From Foliamicus sp965115835 (lineage in GTDB: Bacteria; Pseudomonadota; Gammaproteobacteria; Steroidobacterales; Foliamicaceae), in the NCBI GenBank assembly GCA_965115835.1, contig OZ220471.1, positions 1,116,001 to 1,180,000 of the forward strand: 64,000 nucleotides of DNA. Reading direction: 5' to 3'. The number at the start of each line of letters is the position of its first letter. Position 1 is the first letter of the stretch. The notes under the pieces were generated by a model. It saw only the letters and a program-made list of their open reading frames with translations, searched no databases and was not told where the DNA came from. Position numbers and translations under genes: made by a program. Positions 41,957 to 51,085 of the stretch are shown one piece after another.

Positions 41957-43321
41957 TCAGATGCGCGCGAGCTCGCGGCGGAAGCAGCGCAGCGTCACCG
42001 GCGCAAGCGCAAGGACCAGGGCGCCGTAAATCAACGGCACGGCGGCAAATGCAAGAGCCAGACTCCTGGCGCCGGTAACGCCCGGCATCACGGATTCCAG
42101 AAACGCGTCGAAAGCGGCAATCCCGGTGCCGCCTTTGAACCAGTCGGACAGCCAGCCGACGGTGGACGGCCCCAGCGTCAGGCCGGCAATACTGATAGCC
42201 ATGTAGTAGACGGCGGCAATCTGGCCGCGAAACTGCGCCGGCGTAATCATCAACAGCGCCGTCAGGCCGGTTGAGGTGGTCGTGGCAATGCCCACGAGAC
42301 TGATGCCCAGCACAACGAATGCCGATGTCGTGCTCGGCATCAAGGCAATCAGGAAGCCAGTCGGCACGAAAAGGAATGCACCCGCAACGGCAATCAGCAA
42401 GGGAGCGTTGTCACGCCCTCTTCGCACCAGGAAATCGGACAGGGCGCCCGCCGCGAAAACGGCGCCCGGCGCACAAACCAGTGTGACAACGGCCTTGATC
42501 TTGGCGAATTCGGGAGTCTCCATTCCCCAAGTGCGCTCAAACATCGCAGGCATCCAGAAATGCGAGTACGCCACCGTGGTCATCAGGCAAAACGGCAGCA
42601 GGAAGGTCACGTAGGTTTTCCAGCGCGAGAAAAAATGCCGGAGCATGCGCCACGGCGCCGTGGAGACGCCCTGTTTCAGATCCCGGCGCACAGGCTCCCT
42701 CACGGTCAGCATGGCGACAGACAGCAGCAGGCCGGGCAGCCCCACAATGATGAAAACCGCCTGCCAGGGCTTGACGGGACCGACCAGCGGCCAGTTCAGC
42801 ACCTCCACGCCGCGCAGCGCGGCCAGCAACGTTCCGATCGCGTAATAGGCTGTGGCGGTGCCGAGGGAGAGGGCCATGGAGTACACCGCAATCGCCTTGC
42901 CGCGCTTCTCTTTGGGGAAGCTGTCGGCGATCATCGACATGGTGCATGGGCTCAAGGCCGCCTCGCCCACCCCGACGCTCATGCGCAAGAGGAACAACTG
43001 CAAGTAGTTGCGCGCCAGCCCGCAAAAGGCGGTCGCCGCAGACCACAGCGCAATGGCGCAACTGACGATGGTTACGCGGCGCGTCCGATCCGCCAGCCAG
43101 CCCAACGGCAATCCCATGGTTGCGTAAAAAATCCCGAACGCCAGACCCATCAACAGCCCCATCTGGCCATCGCTAAGACCCAGATCCGCCTTGATCGGCT
43201 CCACCAGCAAACCGATTACCGTGCGATCGATGTAGGAAATGAAGTAGGCCAGAGTAAGCAGCGCCACCATGTACCAAGCGGCGAAAGGACGCGGCCAGGG
43301 AGGCTTGTCGGTGTTGTTCAT
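41957..43321 (-). CDS. MFS transporter, spinster-like family
   Basis: 454 residues, about 12 hydrophobic helices. YFISYIDRTVIGLLVEPI at helix 1, and GLPLGWLADRTRR for the loop 2-3 motif (G-x-x-x-D-R-x-x-R). SVGVGEAALSPCTMSMIADSFP and KEKRGKAIAVYS are typical of the spinster-type bacterial MFS group. Substrate cannot be read from sequence. ATG 43321 overlaps the stop of the oxidoreductase gene (ATGA) and has GGAGAAGAG upstream, so the two are coupled, suggesting import or export of that enzyme's substrate. Confidence 0.88.
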   Translation of the reverse strand: MNNTDKPPWPRPFAAWYMVALLTLAYFISYIDRTVIGLLVEPIKADLGLSDGQMGLLMGLAFGIFYATMGLPLGWLADRTRRVTIVSCAIALWSAATAFCGLARNYLQLFLLRMSVGVGEAALSPCTMSMIADSFPKEKRGKAIAVYSMALSLGTATAYYAIGTLLAALRGVEVLNWPLVGPVKPWQAVFIIVGLPGLLLSVAMLTVREPVRRDLKQGVSTAPWRMLRHFFSRWKTYVTFLLPFCLMTTVAYSHFWMPAMFERTWGMETPEFAKIKAVVTLVCAPGAVFAAGALSDFLVRRGRDNAPLLIAVAGAFLFVPTGFLIALMPSTTSAFVVLGISLVGIATTTSTGLTALLMITPAQFRGQIAAVYYMAISIAGLTLGPSTVGWLSDWFKGGTGIAAFDAFLESVMPGVTGARSLALAFAAVPLIYGALVLALAPVTLRCFRRELARI

Positions 43322-44343
43322 CGGTTTCTCTTCTCCGGTTCGCCCCGCACGCTGCAGCACTGCACGCCCACGTTGCGGCCATCGTACAGCCTCGCCAGGG
43401 CGTCCGGCATGTTCTCGAACCCTTCCACGATATCCTGGACGGGCCGGAGCCGGCCTTCGCGGATCCAGGCGGCGAGGCCGTCGAATGCGTCGCCGAACCG
43501 ATCCTCGTAGTTGTACACGAAAAAACCGCTCATGCTGCCGTTCACGCGGCGGAGGTTGAGATAGTTGTCGAGCGCGAAGCGCTCCTCGCGCAGGTATTCC
43601 GAAATCGAGCCGCACAACACGATGCGCGCCCCGAAGGCCAGATTGTCCAGGCAAGCGGCGAGCAACTCGCCGCCCACATTGTCGAAATACAGGTCCATCC
43701 CCTCGGGACAGAGCACGGCGACGCGGGCGCAAGCGTCTTCGTTCTTGTAGTCGATGGTCTCGAAAGCGCCCAGTTCGCGAACCAGACGGCATTTCTCCGG
43801 CCCGCCCGCAACGCCGATCACCCGGCAGCCCAGGATAGCGAGTATCTGCACCACGATCGAACCCACGCCCCCGGCCGCCCCGGACACCACCGCCAGATCG
43901 CCTGCCCTGGGCCGCCCGCAGTCCAGAAGGCCCCAGTAGGCGCTCACTCCGGTCATACCCAGCACGCCGGCGCCCAACGCATACGGCAGCCCGTAATCCC
44001 TGCACTGGAAGAACCGCTCCTGCGGCGTGGCCGTGGTGGCCTTCCAGGTTTGCCAGCCCAACTGTCCCTGCACGATATCGCCGACCTCGTAGTCCGGGTG
44101 GTTCGACTCCGTCACCTCCGCAACGCCGCGCCCGTGGATGACATCGCCTATGGCCAGCGGCGTTTCGCCCGACGGATTCAGGCCCTGCATGTACATGCGC
44201 ATCACCGGCGCCAGCCCCAGGTAGCGCGTCTTCAGGAGCATCTGGCCCGGACCGGGCTCGGGAACCGGGCTTTCACGCAACTCGAAATCGCCCGGGCGCA
44301 CATTGCCTTGCGGCCGCGCAGCAACCCGCCACTGGAGGTTCAC
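43318..44343 (-). CDS. NADP-dependent oxidoreductase, MDR/CurA-PTGR family
   Basis: About 341 residues, zinc-free medium-chain reductase. An N-terminal GroES-like part (VPEPGPGQMLLKTRYLGLAPVMRMYM) precedes the nucleotide site VVSGAAGGVGSIVVQIL and GPEKCRLVRELGA, then MDLYFDNVGGELLAACL, a CurA/leukotriene-B4-dehydrogenase signature. It ends near GRNVGVQCCSV. Reduces activated double bonds of enones. Start: GTG 44343 (VNLQWRVAARPQGN) or GTG 44355; both are close to GAGAGG. Coupled to the MFS gene. Confidence 0.85.
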   Translation of the reverse strand: MNLQWRVAARPQGNVRPGDFELRESPVPEPGPGQMLLKTRYLGLAPVMRMYMQGLNPSGETPLAIGDVIHGRGVAEVTESNHPDYEVGDIVQGQLGWQTWKATTATPQERFFQCRDYGLPYALGAGVLGMTGVSAYWGLLDCGRPRAGDLAVVSGAAGGVGSIVVQILAILGCRVIGVAGGPEKCRLVRELGAFETIDYKNEDACARVAVLCPEGMDLYFDNVGGELLAACLDNLAFGARIVLCGSISEYLREERFALDNYLNLRRVNGSMSGFFVYNYEDRFGDAFDGLAAWIREGRLRPVQDIVEGFENMPDALARLYDGRNVGVQCCSVRGEPEKRNR

Positions 44344-44495
44344 ATCCTCTCTCACCCGCACCTGCTCCCGCCCAAGGCGGCACAATATACTCCACGGCCC
44401 CACCAACGAGCGAGGGTTTGCCGGCCCGAAGCGCCGGATGAGGATGACGCAGCCGCCCGGTCATCGGTGACGAGCAACTGGACCGGCTGTTGCGG

Positions 44496-44732
44496 ATGAA
44501 CACCGAACTGTTGTCGGAATTGTGGATCCTGCGCGACCGCGTCATGGTGCTTGAGAAATTGCTTGAGGAGAAGGGTCTGCTGGAGCGCGAGACGCTGCGC
44601 GACTACCTGCCGTCCGGCGAATTCGAGAAAGAGCTGCTCGATGAGCGCGACCGGCTGGTGCGGCGGGTTGCAGGCGCCCCCTGGACCGAGGAGTTTACCT
44701 GGGAGTCACTCGTCGAGCGCGGCGGCCGATAG
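44496..44732 (+). CDS. Small helical protein (78 aa), unknown function
   Basis: MNTELLSELWILRDRVMVLE begins a heptad-like helix; a charged C-terminus follows (FEKELLDERDRLVRRVAG). ATG 44496 has no strong ribosome site, and TTG 44490 would add two residues. It is the only plus-strand gene in this stretch, convergent with cusA, and their 3' ends overlap by 27 bases. Composition is protein-like, but the gene call is moderate. Family not recognised. Confidence 0.5.
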   Translation: MNTELLSELWILRDRVMVLEKLLEEKGLLERETLRDYLPSGEFEKELLDERDRLVRRVAGAPWTEEFTWESLVERGGR

Positions 44733-47700
44733 CCCCCTTCCCATCCAGGCGTAGTAGATCGCCGGAACCACGATGAGCGCCAGCAAGGTGGTCGAGACCA
44801 TCCCTCCCAGCATGGGCAGGGCGATGCGCCGCATCACATCCGCGCCGGGGCCACTGGTCAGGAAGATCGGCGCAAGCCCCGCAAGGACCGTAATCACGGT
44901 CATCAGGATGGGGCGCAGCCGCATGACGGCGCCCGTACGCACGGAACGAACGAGTTCCTCCAGGTTCGCCGGTCGGGCCTCGCGAACATGGTTGTCCAGG
45001 TACATGACCATCACCACCACGGTTTCGGCGGCAACTCCGCCCAGCGCGATCAAGCCCACGGCCACGGCCACCGAAAGGTTGTAACCCGCCAGCCACACCG
45101 CCCACAGCCCTCCGATCAGTCCGAACGGCAGCGAGAGCATGACCAGAGCCGTGCGGTCCAGGCGCTTGAAGTGCAACATCAGCAGCAGGAAGATCAGGGC
45201 CACCGCCGAGGGGATGGCGATTTGCAGCCGCTCGGACGCGGCCTCGATCTGCTGGTACTGGCCCGACCACTCCAGGGCGTAACCGGGAGGCAGTTCCACG
45301 GCATCCGCCACCGTGCGGCGCGCTTCCGCCACATAGCCGCTCAGATCCCGCCCTTCAATGTCCACGAAGACCCAGCCGGCAAGCCGGGCGTTTTCGGAGC
45401 GGATCATCGGCGGACCTTCGGCAAACCTAACGGAAGCGAGTTCGCCCAGCGGAACATGCGCCCCCGTGGGCGTGGGCGCCAGAATGTTCTCCAGGTCGTC
45501 GCTGGTCTCGCGAAAGGGACGGTCGTAACGCAGCATGATGTCGTAGCGCTCCCGCCCTTCCACGCTTTCCGCCAGTTTCATTCCTCCGAGCGTGGTTTGA
45601 ATCACCGACTGAAACACCCCCATGTCGATATTGCGGCGCGCGAGCTCCGACCGGTCCGGGAGAATCTCCAGGTACTTGCCGCCAAGCACCCGGTCGGCCA
45701 GCGCCGTCCGGGTACCGGGAACCCGGGCCACCGCCGCCTCCACCTCGCGCGCCAGCCGCTCGATTTCGCCGAGGTCGTCTCCGCTGATCTTGACTCCCAC
45801 AGGAGTTCGCACGCCGGTGGAAACCATGTCCATGCGGATGTTGATCGGGTAGCCCCAGGAGTTGACCAGCCCCGGCATGCGCAGGCGGGCGTTCAGGTCC
45901 TCCACCAGTTTCCCGGGCGTCATCCCCGGGCGCCATTCGGATTGCGGCCGCAGCCGTATCCAGGTCTCGATCATGGTGAGCGGCGCCGGATCGGTGGCCG
46001 TGTCTGCCCTTCCGGCCTTTCCGAAAACGTTTTCGACCTCCGGAACGGCAGCGATCACGCGGTTGGTCTGTCCGAGAATCTCCCGCATCTTGGTTGAAGA
46101 CACGCCCGGCAGGGTGGAGGGCATGTAAAGCAGCTCGCCTTCGTACAAGGCCGGCATGAACTCGGACCCGAGCCGGGAGAGCGGAAACGCGGCGCTGGCG
46201 ATCAACGCCGCTGCGATTGCGACGGTGAGCCCCTTGTGCCGGAGGCCCAGCCGCAGGCACGGCGCATACAGCCGGGCGGCCCATTCGCTTGCAGGATTGC
46301 GCATCCTTGCCCGCCCGCGCAGCAGCAAAAGGAGGAGAACCGGCGTCAGAGTGACGGAAAGCAGGGCGGCGAACGCCATGGCGTAGGTCTTGGTGAAGGC
46401 CAGCGGCGAGAACAGCCGGTAGCTCGCTCCGGTGAGCGCGAATACCGGCAGGAACGACACCGTGATGATGAGCAGGGAGAAAAACAGGGCCGGGCCAACC
46501 TCCTGCGCGGCCCGGATCACGGCCTCCCGGCGGGCGCCGGGCGCGGCCTGCTCTCCCAGGCCGGCGATCCTCCGGTTGGCGTTCTCCACCATCACGATCG
46601 CGGCATCCACCATGGTTCCCATGGCAATCGCAATTCCTCCCAGCGACATGATGTTCGCGGTAATGCCCTGGGCCGACATGATCACGAACGCGCCGAGAAC
46701 GCCCAACGGCAGGGTGATCAGCGCCACCAGGGCGGAACGGGCATGAAGCAGGAAAACGAAGACCACCAGGGCAACGGCAATGCCCTCCTCGAGGAGCTTC
46801 CGCATCAGGTAGGCGACCGCGCCTTCGATCAGGGGCGAGCGGTCATGAACCGTAACGATGCGCACCCCCTCGGGCAGACCGCGCTGCAATTCGGCGAGCC
46901 TGGCCTTTACCCTGCGAATGACTTCCAGCGCGTTCTCGCCGTCGCGCATGACGACGATTCCCGCAACCGTCTCTCCGGCGCCATTCAACTCCGCGATGCC
47001 GCGGCGCAGCGCGGGGCCTTCGACAATGCGGGACACATCGGCAAGCGTAACGGGCGTGCCGTCTTGTGCGTAGACCACAACCTGTTCCAGTTCCCGCCGG
47101 TTTTCCACATAGCCGGATGAGCGAATCACGAACTCGCTTTCTCCCTGCTCCAGAACCCGCCCCCCCACTTCGCTGGATGCGGCCCTCACCGCTTCAGCTA
47201 TGCGGCGTATGGAAACATCGTAGGCGCGCAGTTTGTTCGGATCGATCAACACTTGGTACTCACGCACAAAACCGCCCACGGACGCGACTTCGGCGACGCC
47301 GTCCACGCCCCCCAGTTCGAGGCGCAGGAACCAGTCCTGGAGCGAGCGCAACTGAGCCAGATCCCTGGCGCCCGACTCGTCCACCAGGGCGTACTGATAC
47401 ACCCAGCCCAGGCCGGTGGCGTCCGGCCCGATCTGCGGAACCGCTCCCGGCGGAAGCTCTGCGCTCAGGCGGGACAGTGCTTCCGCAACCCGGGAGCGCG
47501 CCCAGTAGAGGTCCACGCCATCCTCGAAGACCACATAGACGAAGCTGGCGCCGAACAGGGACGAACCACGCACATCCCGGGCCTGCGGCAGACCCAGCAG
47601 GTTGGCGGACAGGGGATAGGTCACCAGATCCTCGACAATCTGCGGCGACTGGCCCGGAAAGTCGGTGCGGATGATGACTTGCGTGTCGGTGAGATCGGGG

Positions 47701-47867
47701 ATGGCGTCCAGGGGCATCGACCGGAGCGACAACACGCCCGCCGCCGCCAGCCCGGCCGCGAGCACAAGGACGACGAGCGGATTGGCGGCCGACCAGGCAA
47801 TCAGGCGCGCAACGGCCGGGGCTGGTGGGTCGCCGCCAGCAAGAAGCCTGGCGAAAGGCCTGTTCAT
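44706..47867 (-). CDS. cusA: Heavy-metal RND efflux pump, inner-membrane transporter (CusA/CzcA type)
   Basis: 1053 residues, usual length of the HME-RND group. SMPLDAIPDLTDTQVIIRTDFPGQSPQIVEDLVTYP-type start (DFPGQSP, DLVTYPL), and the group signature GIAIAMGTMVDAAIVMVENANRR in helix 4. Twelve helices are placed as in RND pumps. With CusB- and CusC-type neighbours it would span the envelope and export Cu/Ag or other divalent metal; the ion cannot be settled by eye. ATG 47867 (MNRPFARLL). A second ATG seven codons upstream is less likely. Confidence 0.9.
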   Translation of the reverse strand: MNRPFARLLAGGDPPAPAVARLIAWSAANPLVVLVLAAGLAAAGVLSLRSMPLDAIPDLTDTQVIIRTDFPGQSPQIVEDLVTYPLSANLLGLPQARDVRGSSLFGASFVYVVFEDGVDLYWARSRVAEALSRLSAELPPGAVPQIGPDATGLGWVYQYALVDESGARDLAQLRSLQDWFLRLELGGVDGVAEVASVGGFVREYQVLIDPNKLRAYDVSIRRIAEAVRAASSEVGGRVLEQGESEFVIRSSGYVENRRELEQVVVYAQDGTPVTLADVSRIVEGPALRRGIAELNGAGETVAGIVVMRDGENALEVIRRVKARLAELQRGLPEGVRIVTVHDRSPLIEGAVAYLMRKLLEEGIAVALVVFVFLLHARSALVALITLPLGVLGAFVIMSAQGITANIMSLGGIAIAMGTMVDAAIVMVENANRRIAGLGEQAAPGARREAVIRAAQEVGPALFFSLLIITVSFLPVFALTGASYRLFSPLAFTKTYAMAFAALLSVTLTPVLLLLLLRGRARMRNPASEWAARLYAPCLRLGLRHKGLTVAIAAALIASAAFPLSRLGSEFMPALYEGELLYMPSTLPGVSSTKMREILGQTNRVIAAVPEVENVFGKAGRADTATDPAPLTMIETWIRLRPQSEWRPGMTPGKLVEDLNARLRMPGLVNSWGYPINIRMDMVSTGVRTPVGVKISGDDLGEIERLAREVEAAVARVPGTRTALADRVLGGKYLEILPDRSELARRNIDMGVFQSVIQTTLGGMKLAESVEGRERYDIMLRYDRPFRETSDDLENILAPTPTGAHVPLGELASVRFAEGPPMIRSENARLAGWVFVDIEGRDLSGYVAEARRTVADAVELPPGYALEWSGQYQQIEAASERLQIAIPSAVALIFLLLMLHFKRLDRTALVMLSLPFGLIGGLWAVWLAGYNLSVAVAVGLIALGGVAAETVVVMVMYLDNHVREARPANLEELVRSVRTGAVMRLRPILMTVITVLAGLAPIFLTSGPGADVMRRIALPMLGGMVSTTLLALIVVPAIYYAWMGRGLSAAALDE

Positions 47868-48049
47868 GTCCCGTCCGGAGTTGCGCAACCCGGCGAGATG
47901 TGCGGGCTGGCAGCCTGCGCCACAAGACGATCTTGCACGCGGCAGGCGAGGTCGATTGGCCGCGCTCCGCCCAATCCTGGGTCCTTGCTTTCCCGCATAC
48001 AGCCTCCAGGCCGGGATACAGGGGTGGGGTGCTGTCCCACGAGAGTTTT

Positions 48050-49318
48050 CTACGGCGCGGGCTGCTGGCGCCCGGATGTGGAATGTCCGGCCGCTCCGTT
48101 GTCCGGCTGCGGTTCGAGCCTGGACAGGCCCTCCCGCAGATTGGCTTCGGAGTCCAGCAGGAACTGACCGCTCACCACAACGGTCTCGCCTTCCTCGAGG
48201 CCGGCCAGGATCTCGGTGCGCGCGCCGGTCGACACACCGGTCGCCACCGCCCTTCCGGCAAATCGGCCGTCTCCCAGGGCAACGATCACGTGATACCCCC
48301 GGCTATCACGCAGCAAGGCTTCGGTAGGCACGGACAAGCGCGCTTCGCCGGGGGTCAGGCGGAACTGAATGTCCGCATAGGCGCCCGGCCTCAGCGCGCC
48401 GCCGGGGTTCTCGATCTCGATACGGACATCGCCGGTCCGGGTCCCGGGATCGATGGTGGGATAGATGTAGTCCACCCTTCCCTGCCCGGTCGCGCCCGGG
48501 GCGCTGGGGAACCGCAGCGAAACCGGCTGGCCCGCTTCGATCAGGGCAAGGTCGGCTTCGGGAACCGCAGCGATGATCCATACCCTTGCGTACGACTGCA
48601 ACCGCAATACCGGCGTTCCGGGCTTTACGTAATCGCCCTCCCGCACCTCCAGGCGGGTTACCGTTCCGGCGGCTTCCGCGTACACGGGCAGGCGCTGGAT
48701 CACTTCGACTTCGCGAGCCAACCGATCGACCACAGCCGCCTGCATGCCCCCGGACAGCAGCCGCTGCCGGGCGGCGTCGATGCGCTCTTGCCGTCCGGTC
48801 GCAAGCGCCGCGAGCCAGTCCTTCTGCGCGGCAATCAGCGCCGGGCTGTACACGCGATACAGCAGCGCTCCGCGTTGCACCGGGTCGCCTGCGGCGCGCA
48901 CCGCGAGGTCCTCGACCCAGCCTTCCAGACGGGAAACGGACACCGACTCCAGGCGCTCGTCGCTTTCGACATTCCCGAAAGCGCGCACCGTTCGGCCGAA
49001 TTGTGCGACTTTCACCGTAACCGTGCGTACCCCCATGGTCTGAATCATCTCCGGGGCCACCGCAAGGACCGCACCCTCGGGTTGCGGCGCTCCCCTATCA
49101 GCGGGAACCAACTTCATGCCGCAGATCGGGCAAGGCTGACCCGGAGTGTCCACAAGCACCTGCGGATGCATCGGACAGGTGTACTGGCCGGGGACAGCCG
49201 CCATGGTCCCTGGCGAACCGCCGGCAGCCTCGGCGGCGGGGCGGTCGCCGCCGCAGGCTCCCAGCAGGAGGATCGTTGCAAGCGCAAGCGCGCCGCTGGC
49301 GGCGCCTGTACTCTTCAT
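48050..49318 (-). CDS. cusB: Heavy-metal RND efflux periplasmic adaptor (CusB type) with N-terminal metal-binding domain
   Basis: 422 residues. Lipobox ILLLGACGG. A heavy-metal-binding domain follows (YTCPMHPQVLVDTPGQPCP, then ICGMKLVP), a feature of Cus/Sil adaptors. Then the adaptor barrel and lipoyl parts: AFGNVESDERLESVSVSRLEG, RVYSPALIAAQKDWL, AEAAGTVTRLEVREGDYVKPG and DVRIEIENPGGALRPGAYADI. ATG 49318 overlaps the stop of the outer-membrane gene. The CPMHP domain favours copper or silver as the ion. Confidence 0.9.
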   Translation of the reverse strand: MKSTGAASGALALATILLLGACGGDRPAAEAAGGSPGTMAAVPGQYTCPMHPQVLVDTPGQPCPICGMKLVPADRGAPQPEGAVLAVAPEMIQTMGVRTVTVKVAQFGRTVRAFGNVESDERLESVSVSRLEGWVEDLAVRAAGDPVQRGALLYRVYSPALIAAQKDWLAALATGRQERIDAARQRLLSGGMQAAVVDRLAREVEVIQRLPVYAEAAGTVTRLEVREGDYVKPGTPVLRLQSYARVWIIAAVPEADLALIEAGQPVSLRFPSAPGATGQGRVDYIYPTIDPGTRTGDVRIEIENPGGALRPGAYADIQFRLTPGEARLSVPTEALLRDSRGYHVIVALGDGRFAGRAVATGVSTGARTEILAGLEEGETVVVSGQFLLDSEANLREGLSRLEPQPDNGAAGHSTSGRQQPAP

Positions 49319-50547
49319 GGGGTCACCATCAGGGCATTGAGTTGGGCCACGGCGCGATCCCGGCGCGCGCGTTCGCCGGCGATTCGCGCGCGCAGCATCA
49401 ATTCGGACCGTGCAACGTCCATCACCAGTGAGTAATCTCCAACGCCGGACTCATAATTCGTGCGAAGCGCAGCCCCTTGCGCGCCGATGGCCGCAATTTC
49501 CCGCTGGTAGACCGTTATCGCCGTCTCCGCGGTCTGGCGCGCGGCATCCAGGATCGCGTACTGCGCCGCCGCAGTGCGCGCCGCAGCGGCGTGGCGGTTC
49601 CGGGCCGCCTGACGCTGCGCCTGGGCCGCGCGCAGGGCCGGCGCCTGGGATCGAACCCCCCACAGCGGCGCCGAGAACGTCACCTCCGCCGACACCCAAT
49701 CATCGCCCGGAAAGGGCGTCCGGGCGCCGCCCCGTTCCCGCTGCTGGTAGGTCAATCGAATGCCCCAGTCCGGGCCCCAGGCCGCTTCGGCGCCCTCCAC
49801 CGAGGATTCCGTCGCCGCAATTTCCGCCAGGGCCACGCGCACCGCGTGAAAGGCCTCGCCGGCGCCGTTCCAGCGGATCGGTTCAAGCGGCGGAGGCGAA
49901 GTGTCGGCGGGCTCTCCAACGAGATCGACCAGGCGTGCGTCGAGCACCCGGCGTTCGCCTTCGAGCTCCGCCAGCGAACGCGCGATTTCCACCCGCTCGA
50001 GGTCGATTCCGGCCAGTCGGAAGAACAGCGGCCGACCGGCTGCGATTTCGCTTCGTATGATCTCGGCAAGTTCCTCGCAAAGCGCCTGCTGCTGTTTCAG
50101 CAGTTCGTGCTGCGCGGCGATGCGCCGCTTCTCGACCAGCGCAACGATCAGTTGCGCCCGCAATTGCGCGAACTTGAGAACCACGGCCGCGTCATTGTGT
50201 GCGGCGCGCCGAACCGCCTCCTTCGATCTCGCCTTCGACTGATCGCCGTTCGGTATCCTCTGGCTGATGCCAAGCGCCTTGTTTGTGGGCAGAAAGGCCC
50301 CGAAGGACGGATTGAACAAGGGAAAGTTGTTCACGCCGACGGACACCACGGGATCCGGCCAGGCCGCCAGGGCCAGGGCGTTTTCGCGCAAGGCCACCGA
50401 TTGAAGGCGCATGGCGGCCAGCGTCGGATGATCCCGGAGGCGCGATTCCAGTTGCTCGAAGCCATCTCCCTGCGCGGGCCGCGCGGCGAACGCGAACCCC
50501 ATGAGGCACAGCAGGAAAAGGCCGGTTTTTTGAGTTTTTTCAGCCAT
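49315..50547 (-). CDS. cusC: Outer-membrane efflux protein, TolC/CusC-like
   Basis: 410 residues. Signal peptide (GLFLLCLMGFAFAARPAQG), then two OEP-type helical halves: LALAAWPDPVVSVGVNNFP, ISQRIPNGDQSKARSKEA, VTFSAPLWGVRSQAPALRAA, ALRTNYESGVGDYSLVMDVAR. Forms the outer channel of the metal pump. ATG 50547 with GGGAG seven bases upstream. Preceded in the operon by a palindrome and a Cys-rich gene. Confidence 0.88.
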   Translation of the reverse strand: MAEKTQKTGLFLLCLMGFAFAARPAQGDGFEQLESRLRDHPTLAAMRLQSVALRENALALAAWPDPVVSVGVNNFPLFNPSFGAFLPTNKALGISQRIPNGDQSKARSKEAVRRAAHNDAAVVLKFAQLRAQLIVALVEKRRIAAQHELLKQQQALCEELAEIIRSEIAAGRPLFFRLAGIDLERVEIARSLAELEGERRVLDARLVDLVGEPADTSPPPLEPIRWNGAGEAFHAVRVALAEIAATESSVEGAEAAWGPDWGIRLTYQQRERGGARTPFPGDDWVSAEVTFSAPLWGVRSQAPALRAAQAQRQAARNRHAAAARTAAAQYAILDAARQTAETAITVYQREIAAIGAQGAALRTNYESGVGDYSLVMDVARSELMLRARIAGERARRDRAVAQLNALMVTP

Positions 50548-50585
50548 CTTGATCTCCCGGTGAAGGAGGCGGGGCCACAACAGGC

Positions 50586-50609
50586 GGCGTCGGGCGCGCG
50601 CCCGACGCC
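50586..50609. promoter_or_regulatory. Perfect 24-base palindrome between Cys-rich gene and cusC
   Basis: GGCGTCGGGCGC followed by its exact complement. As RNA it would form a very stable hairpin 39 bases before the cusC start and 18 bases after the previous stop. It could attenuate, protect the distal transcript or bind a dimeric regulator. No U-tract follows. Confidence 0.6.
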
Positions 50610-50626
50610 AAACGTGCGCGCGGCGC

Positions 50627-51034
50627 CTAGATCAAGAGGCGTTGCTTGAGATAAACGGGTGTTTTCGCGGGTTGCGCGAGTAACGGAGGTGGTTCGACAA
50701 TCCGCACGCATCGCGGAACAACCGCTGCCGGAGAGCAGTCGTTCCGAACCGAAGACACCTCGAAGCTCCGGTCCTTCTTTTGAACGGCCCGGCTTTCACC
50801 GGTGGCAGGCGCCGGTTCGAGATCAGCGCAGTCGGCGCAATCGGCGCAGGCTTGCGAATCCACCCGCGGGATATCGGCAGGGGGGGCGCCGCCCGCGCCA
50901 TGACAGGCGGGGAGTTCGGCAACAGCCGGCTCTTCCTGCGGTGAAAGCTCGGCAAGACAGCAACAGGCCAGCGCCGCCCGCAACCCCACCAGCGTAGCCG
51001 CCAGCAACAGCAGGATGCGCGCGCCAAACTTCAT
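50627..51034 (-). CDS. Cysteine-rich exported protein at the head of the cus operon
   Basis: 135 residues. Signal sequence (ARILLLLAATLVGLRAALA) ending in CCCLAELS, then ACHGAGG, QACADCADCADLE, NDCSPAA and PRCVRIV. About ten Cys, some in CxxC pairs, suggest a metal-binding periplasmic protein. ATG 51034; no clear ribosome site. Position before cusCBA suggests a metal chaperone or sensor, unlike CusF in sequence. Family not recognised; weakly DUF2946-like. Confidence 0.6.
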   Translation of the reverse strand: MKFGARILLLLAATLVGLRAALACCCLAELSPQEEPAVAELPACHGAGGAPPADIPRVDSQACADCADCADLEPAPATGESRAVQKKDRSFEVSSVRNDCSPAAVVPRCVRIVEPPPLLAQPAKTPVYLKQRLLI

Positions 51035-51085
51035 GGCAATGCACAGTATACGCCTGATCGCAGCGCGCCGAGGCGCCCGGCAGCC

